From Synanceia verrucosa (lineage: Eukaryota; Chordata; Actinopteri; Perciformes; Synanceiidae), in assembly GCA_029721515.1 (NCBI GenBank), contig CM056559.1, forward strand, positions 23,529,565 through 23,593,564: DNA of 64,000 bases, read 5' to 3'. Numbering within the stretch: the first letter of the stretch is position 1; each line of letters begins with the position of its first letter. The translations under genes and the position numbers were made by a program. Positions 41,001 through 47,326 of the stretch are shown here, in pieces. The notes beneath the pieces are model-generated. The model was not told where the DNA came from and did no database searches. It was given only the letters and a program-made list of their open reading frames with translations.

Positions 41001-42368
41001 AGTACTTGGAGAGCGCTAAAGCTGTTAGCTCGGATAAATCACTGCACCCAGTGTAGATAAATAAGCTGCTAGCTCCTGGTTTATAAAACACAGGGCAACG
41101 AACATGCTGATTGAAGTATTGACTGATGGGATGACCTCTAGGTCACCCTGTTTTTGCCTATGTAGCAGACTGTCTATGGGAGAACAAAATGCAGCTCTAA
41201 CAGACACCAATAACAAGGGTGAGTGTTCAGCTGCATCCTCTCAGTGGTGAATCTATGATCTAGCTATTATTACTTTCTCACTCCCTTTTACAAACACAGT
41301 GTTGATTAAAAGGTAAAAACCTGTTGTAACATTTTAAGGACGGAGACACATCCTATTACACAATACAACTATTGTACATACTGTATATGTGTGGTTATAT
41401 AACATGGCATGCAAACTACAGCTAGCCAGCCAAACAGGTCATCCCATCTCCATTTATACAGCAGGATACTATGGGATGCAAACAGATGGCTGTACAGTGG
41501 TAAAATAAGGTGTGTATGTGCTACAAACCCATTAGGTGACTCAGGTTTAATTGTGTCTCTGTGCTACAGAACTCAGAACATTCTGATTAATCCTGCAAAG
41601 AAATATTCAAGCCGCAATTCACGACCGGAGGATGAAGTGATGGATTTGATCGCAGAGGGAAGAAAATACAGGAGTGTGAATGAAAGAAGCCATAAACAAA
41701 TATTGAGAGAATGAAAGAGGAAAAGGTGAAGTCCTCATGAAAGTGAGAAGGAAGGAAGCAGGACGCACGTTGCCCAAACTGCTCCCCCTCTTCTTTTTTT
41801 CCCCTCCTGCAGTGCTCTGTAATTCGTCTCTAAAAATATCACTCAAGAATAGGAGGAGGAGCATAAAGAAACACAAAGGGAGGATAGAAGGAGGCACAAG
41901 GCAAAAGTGCAAAATAAGTTTAAAAATGAAAGTGAGAGCAAGGCCACCTGGATGTGTTTGTCCATGTGAGATAATGAGAGGATGGGAAAACAGGAAGAGG
42001 AGGAGGACAGGGAAAGCGGCAGGAGATGGAGGGAGTGTGTGCTGCTCTTTTCCAGGCAGCCACGTGAGCCTCTGCTCAGCTGCTCCGCTCACACTGAGCC
42101 CTCCAGAGGGGAGCAGAGCAGGGTCGCCTCAGTCCGCTCACAGCCATCACTACATACTGGTACCTCACAGGCATGCACAGGTGAAGACGCTCTCTTTAAA
42201 GGGCACACTGTCATGACAGGGTTGTCTCACAATACCAGAAAATCAGCAGACATCTAGCACCCGGTTGTGCTTTGCATATATGACAGACATTAAAGCTACA
42301 CAGTCACACACAAAGACAACACCTCTGCCCTCTGTTCAGCCTTACCAGGCGAGCTTGAAGCCTTTCAT
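8350..42368 (-). CDS. gramd1b: gramd1b (Aster-B), full coding span of 19 exons
   Basis: GRAMD1B/Aster-B is an ER membrane protein that moves to ER-plasma membrane contacts, senses phosphatidylserine and accessible cholesterol with its GRAM domain and carries cholesterol to the ER with its VASt/ASTER domain (family knowledge). In the sequence, 19 exons with GT-AG borders join in frame to 2235 nt, 744 residues plus stop, close to the mammalian length. Rough layout: residues 1-85 Ser/basic N-terminus, 86-207 GRAM region, 208-365 acidic linker, about 370-540 VASt domain, 540-620 basic linker with RRKKRP, about 623-645 transmembrane helix, then a tail ending RSRYH. GRAMD1B rather than GRAMD1A or 1C is chosen from MVEKGSDHSSDKSPSTPEQ, YVPPDDDFNTMG and LDFNDNEDIPTELSDSS. 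Which teleost duplicate (a or b) cannot be told. The individual exons follow as separate entries. Confidence 0.95.
8569..8876. mobile_element. piggyBac-type MITE, copy A
   Basis: About 308 bp, flanked on both sides by TTAA. The ends are inverted: CTCTTTGAGTGC at the left and GCACTCAAAGAG at the right. It lies in gramd1b intron 18. TTAA target duplication is the piggyBac hallmark. No transposase is encoded. Confidence 0.85.
9487..9607 (-). CDS. gramd1b: gramd1b exon 18, tail
   Basis: This 121-nt exon encodes LPQTQMEWAQLLEAQQRYHD and AELQKWREIIKSSVVLLDQ (residues 675-715), a helical, probably coiled-coil segment. The acceptor TTTCTCAG is preceded almost directly by a (TG)n tract. The donor is GTACTC. 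Skipping would shift the frame. Confidence 0.96.
9640..9693. repeat. (CA)n microsatellite at the exon 18 acceptor
   Basis: A CA run on plus, (TG)n in the gramd1b transcript. It continues with interruptions to about 9616, so UG repeats run to within about 10 nt of the TTTCTCAG acceptor at 9608. Confidence 0.95.
10024..10131 (-). CDS. gramd1b: gramd1b exon 17, end of TM helix
   Basis: This 108-nt exon encodes LVLLVF and LNMMLFYKLWMLEYSAQSLT, then WQGVRLHE (residues 639-675): the second half of the membrane helix and the start of the ER-luminal tail. The acceptor is TTCCAG and the donor GTACAC. Confidence 0.96.
10300..10311 (-). CDS. gramd1b: gramd1b exon 16, 12-nt microexon in the TM helix
   Basis: The minus strand reads CCATAG, then the 12 nt GATCTGTCTAAG, then GTACAT. 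Joined to its neighbours it gives ISFVICLSLVLLVFLN, against ISCVICFSLVLLVLLN in mammals. Without it the conserved VICLS part of the membrane helix is missing, so its presence is forced by homology. Skipping removes four residues in frame. Exons this short are easily missed by gene predictors. Confidence 0.9.
10899..11199 (-). CDS. gramd1b: gramd1b exon 15, basic linker and start of TM helix
   Basis: This 301-nt exon (residues 535-635) encodes a helix (ELELSKLEEILNESH), the basic TVRRKKRPLPHMR block, SPVTTPTDEEVIQRIKQVAG and STQTRH, then SVSKLLLIISF, the first part of the transmembrane helix. The EHHHLPGG stretch differs from mammals. It ends TTTGT before GTACGC, splitting a Val codon that the 12-nt exon completes. 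Confidence 0.95.
11322..11425 (-). CDS. gramd1b: gramd1b exon 14, end of VASt/ASTER domain
   Basis: This 104-nt exon encodes VSTELCYKKQPWGLVKGFIE and KNFWSALEENFRHL (residues 500-535), the last strand and the long C-terminal helix of the ASTER domain. The acceptor is TTTCAG and the donor GTAAAG. Confidence 0.97.
11539..11681 (-). CDS. gramd1b: gramd1b exon 13, VASt/ASTER domain
   Basis: This 143-nt exon encodes TLYKASQESECYIIDAEVVT, HDVPYHDYFYTLNRYML and RVAKNKCRLR (residues 453-500), part of the sterol pocket wall. The acceptor is ATCAG and the donor GTGAGT. Confidence 0.97.
11780..11898 (-). CDS. gramd1b: gramd1b exon 12, VASt/ASTER domain
   Basis: This 119-nt exon encodes VVYHPWKKEEAGNQTRDIMY and TISLSNPLAPKTATVTETQ (residues 413-452). 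The NPLAPK segment is conserved across the family. The acceptor is GTTTAG and the donor GTACAG. Confidence 0.97.
11979..12122 (-). CDS. gramd1b: gramd1b exon 11, start of VASt/ASTER domain
   Basis: This 144-nt exon encodes EVQAFHEDLNGRQNINEIYK, FSVDKLYDILFTESQF and DFMEQRRFS (residues 365-413). These are the first strands and helix of the sterol-binding ASTER domain. The acceptor is GCCTAG and the donor GTCAGT. Confidence 0.97.
12227..12419 (-). CDS. gramd1b: gramd1b exon 10, acidic linker
   Basis: This 193-nt exon encodes FDLPAEEYADCLPDGDLLAV, a variable middle, then SPSLDFNDNEDIPTELSDSS and ETHDEG. The second block is almost identical to human GRAMD1B and precedes the VASt domain. The acceptor is CCCCAG and the donor GTAACT. 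Confidence 0.95.
12498..12660 (-). CDS. gramd1b: gramd1b exon 9, acidic linker
   Basis: This 163-nt exon encodes GFSEEIPNEENEINNDNLSK and SSAEAKPEGSPPPLHKK, then a Ser/Thr/Pro-rich end (SSGNHDTPIT). It matches the mammalian linker in order but is less conserved than the domains. The acceptor is CTTCAG and the donor GTAAGT. Confidence 0.93.
13418..13533 (-). CDS. gramd1b: gramd1b exon 8, linker
   Basis: This 116-nt exon encodes PLCPKELWHFVHQCYGNELG, then the acidic LTSDDEDYVPPDDDFNTM and the first two bases of a Gly codon. The acceptor is TTGCAG and the donor GTGAGT. YVPPDDDFNTM is typical of GRAMD1B and absent from GRAMD1A. Confidence 0.97.
13640..13720 (-). CDS. gramd1b: gramd1b exon 7, end of GRAM domain
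   Basis: This 81-nt, phase-0 exon encodes HFFTSFGARDRTYMMMFRLW and QNALLDK (residues 181-207), the C-terminal strand and helix of the GRAM domain. The acceptor is TCACAG and the donor GTGAGC. A MITE copy sits in the intron just upstream. Confidence 0.97.
13909..14342. mobile_element. piggyBac-type MITE, copy B (degraded)
   Basis: It starts TTAACTCTTATATT and ends GGCACTTAGTGAGTTAG, with the shared interior (GGACAAAAAGTGG, CCTCTACCACTGATAAAACA, ATGACTCAAAATGGGCAAAA). The right TTAA is mutated to TTAG. It sits in gramd1b intron 6. Confidence 0.8.
14604..14699 (-). CDS. gramd1b: gramd1b exon 6, GRAM domain
   Basis: This 96-nt, phase-0 exon encodes LTVRLKDICSMTKEKTARLI and PNAIQVCTDTEK (residues 149-180). 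The basic strand and loop belong to the lipid-binding face of the GRAM fold. The acceptor is GTGTAG and the donor GTAAAG. Confidence 0.97.
14813..14916 (-). CDS. gramd1b: gramd1b exon 5, GRAM domain
   Basis: This 104-nt exon encodes DYSCALQRDILLQGRLYLSE and continues through NWICFYSNIFRWETL, the core beta strands of the GRAM domain (residues about 114-148). The acceptor is CTCCAG and the donor GTATGC. The Asp codon is split between exons 4 and 5. Confidence 0.97.
15391..15475 (-). CDS. gramd1b: gramd1b exon 4, start of GRAM region
   Basis: This 85-nt exon encodes VLSPTYKQRNEDFRKLFKQL and then PDTERLIV, one of the most conserved parts of the family. The acceptor is CTGCAG and the donor GTGAGT. 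A (TG)n tract lies about 28 nt upstream of the acceptor on the coding strand. Skipping this exon would shift the frame. Confidence 0.97.
15503..15546. repeat. (CA)n microsatellite upstream of the exon 4 acceptor
   Basis: A CA run on plus, (TG)n in the gramd1b transcript. It ends about 28 nt before the exon 4 start, adjacent to the pyrimidine tract. Confidence 0.95.
16527..16700 (-). CDS. gramd1b: candidate alternative first exon of gramd1b (short N-terminus)
   Basis: An ATG at 16700 opens 58 codons ending at a GTAAGT donor after 16527. It begins MELDEDCTMSEWEAVLELDE and goes on as an acidic, Trp-rich peptide ending TEEIPA. The end phase is 0, the same as the start phase of exon 4, so it would give EEIPA followed by VLSPTYK and replace the Ser-rich N-terminus of the long form. 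Codon use looks coding-like. It sits 1.05 kb upstream of exon 4. I do not recall a homologue with certainty. It could be a real alternative promoter exon or a chance reading frame. Confidence 0.5.
16701..20531 (-). other. gramd1b: gramd1b intron 3, upstream part
   Basis: No further supported exon. If the exon at 16527-16700 is real, its promoter would lie at about 16.7-17.2 kb, where CT-rich and GC-richer sequence is present. The rest looks like unique intronic DNA. Confidence 0.4.
20532..20552 (-). CDS. gramd1b: gramd1b exon 3, 21-nt microexon
   Basis: It encodes KSQSWYN, which matches the mammalian segment directly before VLSPTYK. It has an excellent acceptor (long CT tract, then CCACAG) and a GTAAGT donor. 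The phase is 0 at both ends, so skipping would keep the frame but would remove the Trp-containing lead-in to the GRAM domain. Confidence 0.92.
21320..21848. mobile_element. hAT-type foldback MITE with 8-bp target duplication
   Basis: It is bounded by perfect 8-bp direct repeats TAGAGTTG at 21312-21319 and 21849-21856. The ends are inverted: TATGGAGGTTTATCTGTG at the left against TGGGAGGATATCTGTGG read inward from the right. Pairing continues inside, for example AGACTTTGAATTTCAAAACC near 21384 against its complement near 21745-21770, so much of the 529 bp folds back. It is very AT-rich, with an A-tract at 21777-21804. No coding capacity. It lies in gramd1b intron 2. Confidence 0.8.
22815..22838 (-). 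CDS. gramd1b: candidate gramd1b cassette microexon, 24 nt
   Basis: A strong pyrimidine tract and acceptor (TTTTCTTTCAG) is followed by 24 nt encoding YDRLNLIK and a GTAAGC donor. The length is divisible by three and the phase is 0, so it fits between exons 2 and 3 with or without the 21-nt candidate at 24655. The donor and next bases (GTAAGCATT) are identical to those of that candidate. No stop codon arises in any combination. It is an inference from sequence signals. Confidence 0.55.
23216..23778 (+). mobile_element. hAT-like non-autonomous element, copy 1
   Basis: The left end is CAGGGATGTCCCGATC; the right end, read inward, is TAGGTGTGTCCCGATAC. Direct repeats AAATTTAA flank it at 23208-23215 and 23779-23786. 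The 8-bp duplication suggests hAT, though this duplication is AT-only and so weaker evidence. The interior has ATATCGG-rich segments. It lies in gramd1b intron 2. Confidence 0.75.
24655..24675 (-). CDS. gramd1b: candidate gramd1b cassette microexon, 21 nt
   Basis: The minus strand reads CTAG, then 21 nt encoding SHKRLSK, then GTAAGC. The length is a multiple of three and the phase is 0, matching exons 2 and 3, so it could be included or skipped freely. It lies in the intron after GGKNSK. The acceptor is preceded by TGCATGC, which holds the Rbfox motif TGCATG and TGC elements of the kind SRRM4 uses at neuronal microexons. It is inferred from splice signals and phase only, without a remembered homologous peptide. 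Confidence 0.5.
25183..25238 (+). repeat. LINE-type 3' tail with (TTCTA)n
   Basis: It reads TTTCACAGGTTGGGATCAAT AAAG, followed by repeated TTCTA. Tails of this form (GGGATCAATAAAGT plus a short simple repeat) end many teleost non-LTR retrotransposons. Related ends are at about 43728-43765 (reverse) and 60833-60875. Confidence 0.5.
27099..27309 (-). CDS. gramd1b: gramd1b exon 2
   Basis: This 211-nt exon encodes residues 8-78: TASNSNKSTPACSP, a basic RKRSRSPTP stretch, then MVEKGSDHSSDKSPSTPEQ and a Ser/Gly run ending GGKNSK. The acceptor is TTTTAG at 27310-27311 and the donor GTGAGC follows 27099, in phase 0. The region is low-complexity and probably disordered and phosphorylated. Its internal ATG (MVEKG) could serve as a start for transcripts lacking exon 1. 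Confidence 0.95.
27589..28098 (-). mobile_element. hAT-like non-autonomous element, copy 2 (truncated, inverted)
   Basis: The right end GATCGGGACATCCCT is the complement of copy 1's left end, and segments such as GCAGCCTTGAGTA and the AAAATATATATTTT area match copy 1 in reverse. The other end is cut at about 27589 beside a CAA/CGA repeat, so the terminal GGGACACACCT is missing. It lies in gramd1b intron 1, 280 bp upstream of exon 2. Confidence 0.7.
28897..29270 (+). mobile_element. interspersed repeat family R1, copy 1, with (TA)n core
   Basis: It shares ordered blocks with 43893-44272: a GTAGGGGTG start, TAGATCACTGAGAA, AATGCAGYTTAAAATACAA, an AT/ACAT microsatellite, ACATGGATTATT, TTTATTTCAAYRTG, AAGAAATTAAAAATCAATAT and TTTTTTCCAA. 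It is probably a non-autonomous DNA transposon; the class is not certain. Confidence 0.6.
28969..29028. repeat. (TA)n microsatellite
   Basis: A long TA run inside repeat R1, itself nearly self-complementary. Confidence 0.9.
29333..29610 (+). mobile_element. teleost tRNA-headed SINE, internally deleted
   Basis: The head GCGGTGGTGTCGTGGTTAGC ACTGTCGCCTCACAGC carries an A-box-like TGGTGTCGTGG and a B-box-like GGGTTTGATTC. The body includes GTTTGCATGTTCTCCCC, CTCCGGGTACTCCGG and GCTGGGATAGGCTCCAGCC. Compared with the copy at 57.1 kb, about 100 bp around the TGCATG/AATTGGCC segment are missing. Confidence 0.85.
31441..31797 (-). mobile_element. interspersed AT-rich repeat with GTAGGGCTGGGTATC end
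   Basis: Read on minus it starts GTAGGGCTGGGTATCACC and contains CGCGATACATTACTATCAC and ATATCACGATAT segments. This style is common in teleost hAT-like MITEs and loosely resembles R1. A poly-T tract lies at about 31509-31539. The far boundary is approximate. Confidence 0.5.
33979..34124 (-). CDS. gramd1b: candidate alternative first exon of gramd1b
   Basis: The ATG at 34124 has G at -3 and opens 48 codons plus two bases: MIRWMNSSLLGAAYEDMVVF, then a Cys-rich ECVTVANEGCRCLEGC part and LRDCVFQQ. It ends before GTATGG at 33979. The leftover GG pairs with the C of exon 2, giving Gly and then TASNSN, so the phase fits exactly. Codon use is G/C-ending and coding-like. The frame is open further upstream to 34514, but that part looks less coding-like. 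I do not recognise the peptide with certainty. The alternative is a chance frame in a GC-richer patch. Confidence 0.45.
34125..34960 (-). promoter_or_regulatory. possible promoter region of the 34.1-kb alternative exon
   Basis: GC-richer sequence with strong purine/pyrimidine asymmetry (for example 34555-34670 and 34790-34860) lies upstream of the candidate start at 34124. No TATA box is recognised. This is support by position only. Confidence 0.25.
36314..36816. mobile_element. piggyBac-type MITE, copy C
   Basis: The left end is TTAACTCTTTGAGTGCCAG and the right end GGCATTCAATGAGTT, with the right TTAA altered. It has the full interior, including AGAGACGGTATACACCACAG and CTCTGATAAAACAAGAATGG. 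It lies in gramd1b intron 1. Confidence 0.85.
42346..42368 (-). CDS. gramd1b: gramd1b exon 1, coding part
   Basis: It encodes the start MKGFKLAC, nearly the mammalian MKGFKLSC. The ATG begins at 42368 and the exon ends at 42346 before GTAAGG, leaving two bases (TG). These pair with the C that opens exon 2 to make Cys, after which TASNSN follows as in mammals. The match is only 8 residues, but the residues, donor and phase all agree, and the 5' leader upstream is GC-richer than its surroundings. Confidence 0.87.
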
Positions 42369-43115
42369 TAGTACAGCGAGGAGTGTCTGATGTCCATAGC
42401 GTGTTGAGGGCACTGGGCTGCCCGTTCACACCGCCGCATGCTGACTGACAGCCTGCCAAAGCCTCAACTCCCATACACAGAGCACAGGGATGCACTGAGG
42501 GGAGGAAGGGAGGAGAGGATGCAGAGGCAGATGGATGGTTGGGGACCAAAGTCTGGATGGACAATCCTCAGCTTTGTCTCCTCTTTGCTACATTCCCTCT
42601 GCTTGTGTTGAGGTGCCGCAGTGCTGAGTGCTTGAGCCAGAAATCCACACCTCCCCAAGGTTCTTCAGTTTTCCAAAAGAGAAGGAGGTGACCTGCACCG
42701 CAATATTCACAATGCAAATGCTGCAGCACGCAGCGGAAAGAGGAGGGCTAGCGACTGCAGATGAATGCAGAAGTGGCCGGTCGCTGTTCCCGTCTCGTCG
42801 TGTCTCGTCTTTCCCATCGAGCTCTCACTCTGTCCCCTCTTCAGCGGCTGCTCGCTGCCTCAAACTCTCCCTCAGTCTCTGCTGCGGATGAAAGCTGCAC
42901 TTGCTGAGCTCACAGTGAGCAGGCGCAGGATCTCTACCCTCCCCCTCCCTTCCTCCCTCTTGTTCTCTCTGTCCTCTTCCCTAGATGGCTCCCTTTCCCG
43001 GTTTCTCTCCCAGATAAGCCCAGCTGGCCTAGTGTGGAGGACCGGAGCAGAGTCGTAGCCTCCAGCCCTAACGTCCCCTGTGCAGTGACCCCCCACACCC
43101 ACCTCCTCCATACCA
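42369..43115 (-). promoter_or_regulatory. gramd1b: gramd1b 5' leader and main promoter region
   Basis: The sequence upstream of the start codon is richer in C and CpG than its surroundings, notably around 42770-42850 and 43030-43090, and it has long pyrimidine-rich runs. No clear TATA box is seen. The transcription start is not fixed by the sequence, so the boundaries are approximate. An upstream intron in the leader is possible. Confidence 0.4.
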
Positions 43116-43727
43116 TGTAAGAGAGGGGTATTAAGTGGGGTGGGTGGGGCCTGCTGCCATTCTTTCCTCTTGTATTGGACTCCAGCCCTGATCAGTGTCA
43201 GCAGCTAACCCTGTTAATCTCTTAATGCACTGAGAGTACCGGGGTACTCCCTGTGTTTATAGCTGTATGCTGTGGATGTGTTCAGCATACATGATAAACT
43301 GGGTGGACACCATGGTGACTCAGCTTTATTAGTTGGCGACTGGATGTTTTATAACTGCAAAAAAGTGAGAGTTTAAATCTATCTGAGCCTCTGGTTAATC
43401 GTCTTCATTTGTCTAATTTACAGACGCAGGAGGACTGTCAAGCTCTGGATTAACAGCGATACTCAAGAATGAGTCCTGCCTTACAAAAACCCAAAACCAC
43501 AAGAGCAAAAGTGTGAACCTGTGTGCTTATCTATACTAATAAACGGTAACATGCCCAGCTGACTTTGAGTTACAAAAGCGGCCTGATCTTTCTTTGGTTT
43601 GAGGAAGTTTAAACCTGTGTTGCAAACCCAGCCTTAATTTTCCTCATATCAAACAGGTCAACCAACTCATGATTTTAGCGTTAGAAAGGCAGCTACAGCT
43701 GATTAAACCAGCTGGTGACAGTTATAA

Positions 43728-43766
43728 AATATCTTTATTGATCCCAACCTTCGGAAATTATTGTCA
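43728..43766 (-). repeat. LINE-type 3' tail fragment
   Basis: TATCTTTATTGATCCCAACC TTCGGAAATTATTGTCACG is the reverse of the GGTTGGGATCAATAAAG tail also seen at 25.2 kb. Confidence 0.45.
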
Positions 43767-43892
43767 CGTCGGCTGACAGAGTCCACGACTAGAAATGAGA
43801 AGACCCTTCATTTAAAAAGTTACTGTTTGTTTTGAGTGGCAAATCTGCAAACCTTATCATAATGGACTGCATCATGTGCCATGGGAGAACAG

Positions 43893-44272
43893 TAGGGGTG
43901 CGTATTGGCGTATTACTTCACGATACATATTGCAATACCTGAGTCAGGATGGGACACAATTGTGATATATTGTGAATAGATCACTGAGAAATTTAAAATG
44001 CAGCTTAAAATACAAGTTGTCTACACAGTATGTACATATGTATGTATACATATTTAGAGATGTACATATATTTATATATGTACAGTACATATACATACAG
44101 TATATGTATACATATAGGGTTGTCAAAGTTATAGCGATAACATGGATTATTTTTTATTTAAATTTTTATTTCAACATGCGGAAGTTCTCTGAATATTAAG
44201 AAATTAAAAATCAATATTATATCAGAAGAAAAAGTATTGTGATATATTGCCATATTAATATTTTTTCCAACA
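43893..44272 (+). mobile_element. interspersed repeat family R1, copy 2
   Basis: It shares block order with 28897-29270 over the AGATCACTGAGAA, AATGCAGCTTAAAATACAAG, ACATGGATTATT and AAGAAATTAAAAATCAATAT segments. Its left part (GCGATTG-like CGATACATATTGCAATACC) is fuller than in copy 1. Confidence 0.6.
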
Positions 44273-44525
44273 GTTAGAGAACAGGTACCATATTTGTAAT
44301 GCATTCCTTTTACACATCTGTAGTCCACTGACTGACCGAAGAAGAAGACTTCAGGTCACTGGGATTATAGAAGAACCAGTACAAAACAAAGGCTGACTGG
44401 ACCACAAACACTTGATCAGCACGTTCTTCCTGTTTAATCTTCTTAAAGCCCTGCACAGTTCAAATTACACCTCATTAGGGATGGCTGATGTAAACCACTC
44501 CACACCAGCAGAGGTGACATACTGG

Positions 44526-44529
<4 letters not shown>

Positions 44530-44568
<39 letters not shown>
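44530..44568. repeat. (CA)n microsatellite
   Basis: An uninterrupted CA run. Confidence 0.95.
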
Positions 44569-44570
<2 letters not shown>

Positions 44571-47282
44571 TATAAACTAGATTATTTAATTTACTTTTAA
44601 TTAAAATGACAATACATTTGTTTTGTGATGAGTAAATCATGTAGTAATCTGTTGAAGTATAGCTCAACATAATCATATTGTTATTACTGCCATAGAGCTC
44701 TGCCTGCTGAGTCACTGAGCATCATTCACTCACTACTTTTTTCAGACGCAGATGGCGCCCGGTGACGGTGAGTGCATGACTGACTGTGATAGCAACCAAA
44801 AAAAGATAATGGCATGCAGATGATGCAGTTGCACTTAGGCTCTTGGTCTGGGAGGACACTCGTTTCCATCACAGACAGCGGGCGCCACGCCAGGATCAGG
44901 ACGAGCCTCAGAGCTGAGGTCAGTCAACAGTTGTGATGCGTACACTGACATGCTCTTCTGATGTTATCAGTGGTTCCAAACACTGTCGACCACGGTGTAA
45001 AACATGCCAGGGATCACAGTGACTGAGAGCATCAGAGCCTTGAACTATTATTATGATATTATTATTATTCTTAAAAAGACACTGATGAATGCTTTGCCAA
45101 ACACAAGGCTTGTAGACGTCCAGTTAATTCAGTAGCATGGATTAATGGGAACACACCAGACAGTTTGAAACATATTTTTAATCATCACGTCATGTGTCTT
45201 AGCTGACATTGGTCCATTATTCAAATACAACACAATGTGTATCTACGTCATGTGTATCTCTGGCTGTAGAGGGCTGGAAGCTGCTGACTTTTAGAAGCAC
45301 CCCGGACCACATCGTGATTACTTTCATTATGACAAACTCTCAGAGTGAACAGGATCACAGAGTGGATCTTTCTGCGCCACTGGGGTAGGCAAGAGCAGAC
45401 AGGAGGACATGCTCTCTCTGTATTGTAAGCCTGCATTGTCTCTCCCTATGGGCTTACTGCAAATGCAGTAAGACTGCGGGGAGAGAAAAGTGAGGAGAGG
45501 AAAAGAGGCAAAGATATGAGAGTTCTCTATCCCCTTCACAGGTACAGTAATGAATGCTGCAGCCTGGACTTCACTGAAGCAACAGGACAGTGAGTCGTCT
45601 GGTGCCCAGCTCGTCATGGCTAGCTCACAGTTTCATGGGAAAAAAGCCCAGAAACAACACCTGCAGCCATGGTGCATCTAACTGACACCAGTATGAATCA
45701 CATTAGTGGCTGCAGAGCTCAGGTAAGTGATGTCACTCTGCAAAGGACAAGCAGTTCATCTTGACCCAGCATCCTCTACTAATGTGACTGATGCATCAAG
45801 GAGCATGTAATGTTAATTTCCATTAATATTACTCAATAAAAGGAATGCATCAACACAGCCAGAGGGGTGCCTGTGACATTTCATTATGCCTTATGTTATT
45901 TTGTGCCACCTTTCTTGCTGTGTGTGGTTGTAGTTTGCGTCTTGTTCCTGCTCTATCCAGCCTGCTGAGAAGCTGCAGCACAGTGGTGCTGAATGGACAG
46001 CTCCTCCACAATAAAAGTCAGAGAGGTGTCCTCTGCCTGACGCCCCCTGCTGACCAGTCAACAGCTAAGAATATGTGTTATGATCAAATAATAAAAATAC
46101 AAGTGTTCCCATTGTTCACATCAGGCAAAAAACTGTTTAGCATTTATTTTAAAATGAGCTTGGGTTGCTTTGTTTTGAAATTTGCTGGAATAAAAGATGA
46201 AAACAAAAAACTCATATTTTATAAAGCAAGGCATGCCAAGTCATCATTAATTATTAGTCAGTAACACAATGTCATGTGACTTCTGCATTAGCTTCTTTTT
46301 TAGCATTCCTTGAACCCTAATCTGGCCCAGAGATTTTTCATTTAATTCTAAGAATAGCATTGGCAGATAATCTGAATTAATCCCTCTACTCTGCTTTGTG
46401 GGATTGGATGCTGTTCTGCCTGGTGGGCGTTCCTTTCTCTCTGCAACACATTATGGATTAGGTTTGTACTGTTCCCATGTTAAAAAAAGCCCCACAGATT
46501 GATCTCTACTATCTGATCAGAGAGGGAAATGAGTGACCCAGTGACTCAACGGCTGTTTGATTATTGTTGAACTGACCATGTTGGATAATCTGAGTGCTTG
46601 AGGCCACAGCGGGGAGACAGAGAGCATGTAAACACAGGCATATACAGCAAGCACAGGTGAGCAACAAAACATACTATTTATGCATAAACCATAACAAAGA
46701 ATTACTGTAGCATGGAAAATATGGTTCTAAATAAAATGAAAGATAGACATTTACCTAATTTTCATCTAATTGGTAAATGTAGAATTATAATTATCCCTCA
46801 AGAAGAACATAAAAGCATTAAAGATAGATGGTGTACAGTCGTAGTACAGGCTTACATGACTGATTAACAGAGTCACAGGCAACGGATAAGAATGAGGTCA
46901 AACAGATGCACAACAGTAAGAGAGCAGATATGATGCTGAAAACATCCCACTCAGGGCAGAACAGACACTTTGGGTTAGCCAACACTGACTAAAACACAAA
47001 AGCAGCTCAGGCAGGTCAAGAGAACCACAGAACCATGAAAACGATGGTGAATGAGAGAGTATGCTCCATTGAAAAAACAAAACACCACCAGGGATAGATA
47101 TCACGTCCAACAAAGTGAGATACAGACGCCCCTCTGCATGGCCGGCACGTGTGCCATGAATAAAAGAACAAAGTGTGGCACGTGCTGACATGAAAGCACT
47201 CATTAAAAAAAAAAAAAGGCTTCCATTTCCTGTTTCTGCTGCAGCAAGCAAAAGGAAAATAGTTGTTTTTTTCAACAAACCT

Positions 47283-47285
<3 letters not shown>

Positions 47286-47320
<35 letters not shown>
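47286..47320. repeat. (CA)n microsatellite
   Basis: A CA run followed by TATATA. Confidence 0.95.

Positions 47321-47326
<6 letters not shown>

Larger units (their letters stand above)
27310..42345 (-). other. gramd1b: gramd1b intron 1
   Basis: This 15-kb intron holds several repeats and one candidate alternative first exon at 33979-34124. Long reading frames at 41619-42216 are purine/pyrimidine-biased low-complexity sequence and are not supported as genes. Confidence 0.7.

Noticed and set aside
41619..42216. Overlapping frames of 157 codons (minus) and 159 codons (plus)
   Set aside because: They overlap on opposite strands in purine/pyrimidine-biased, low-complexity DNA just inside gramd1b intron 1. 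No family motif is seen.
45845..46264. 139-codon plus-strand frame
   Set aside because: No domain, no splice context, and AT-rich second half; expected by chance in a 64-kb window.
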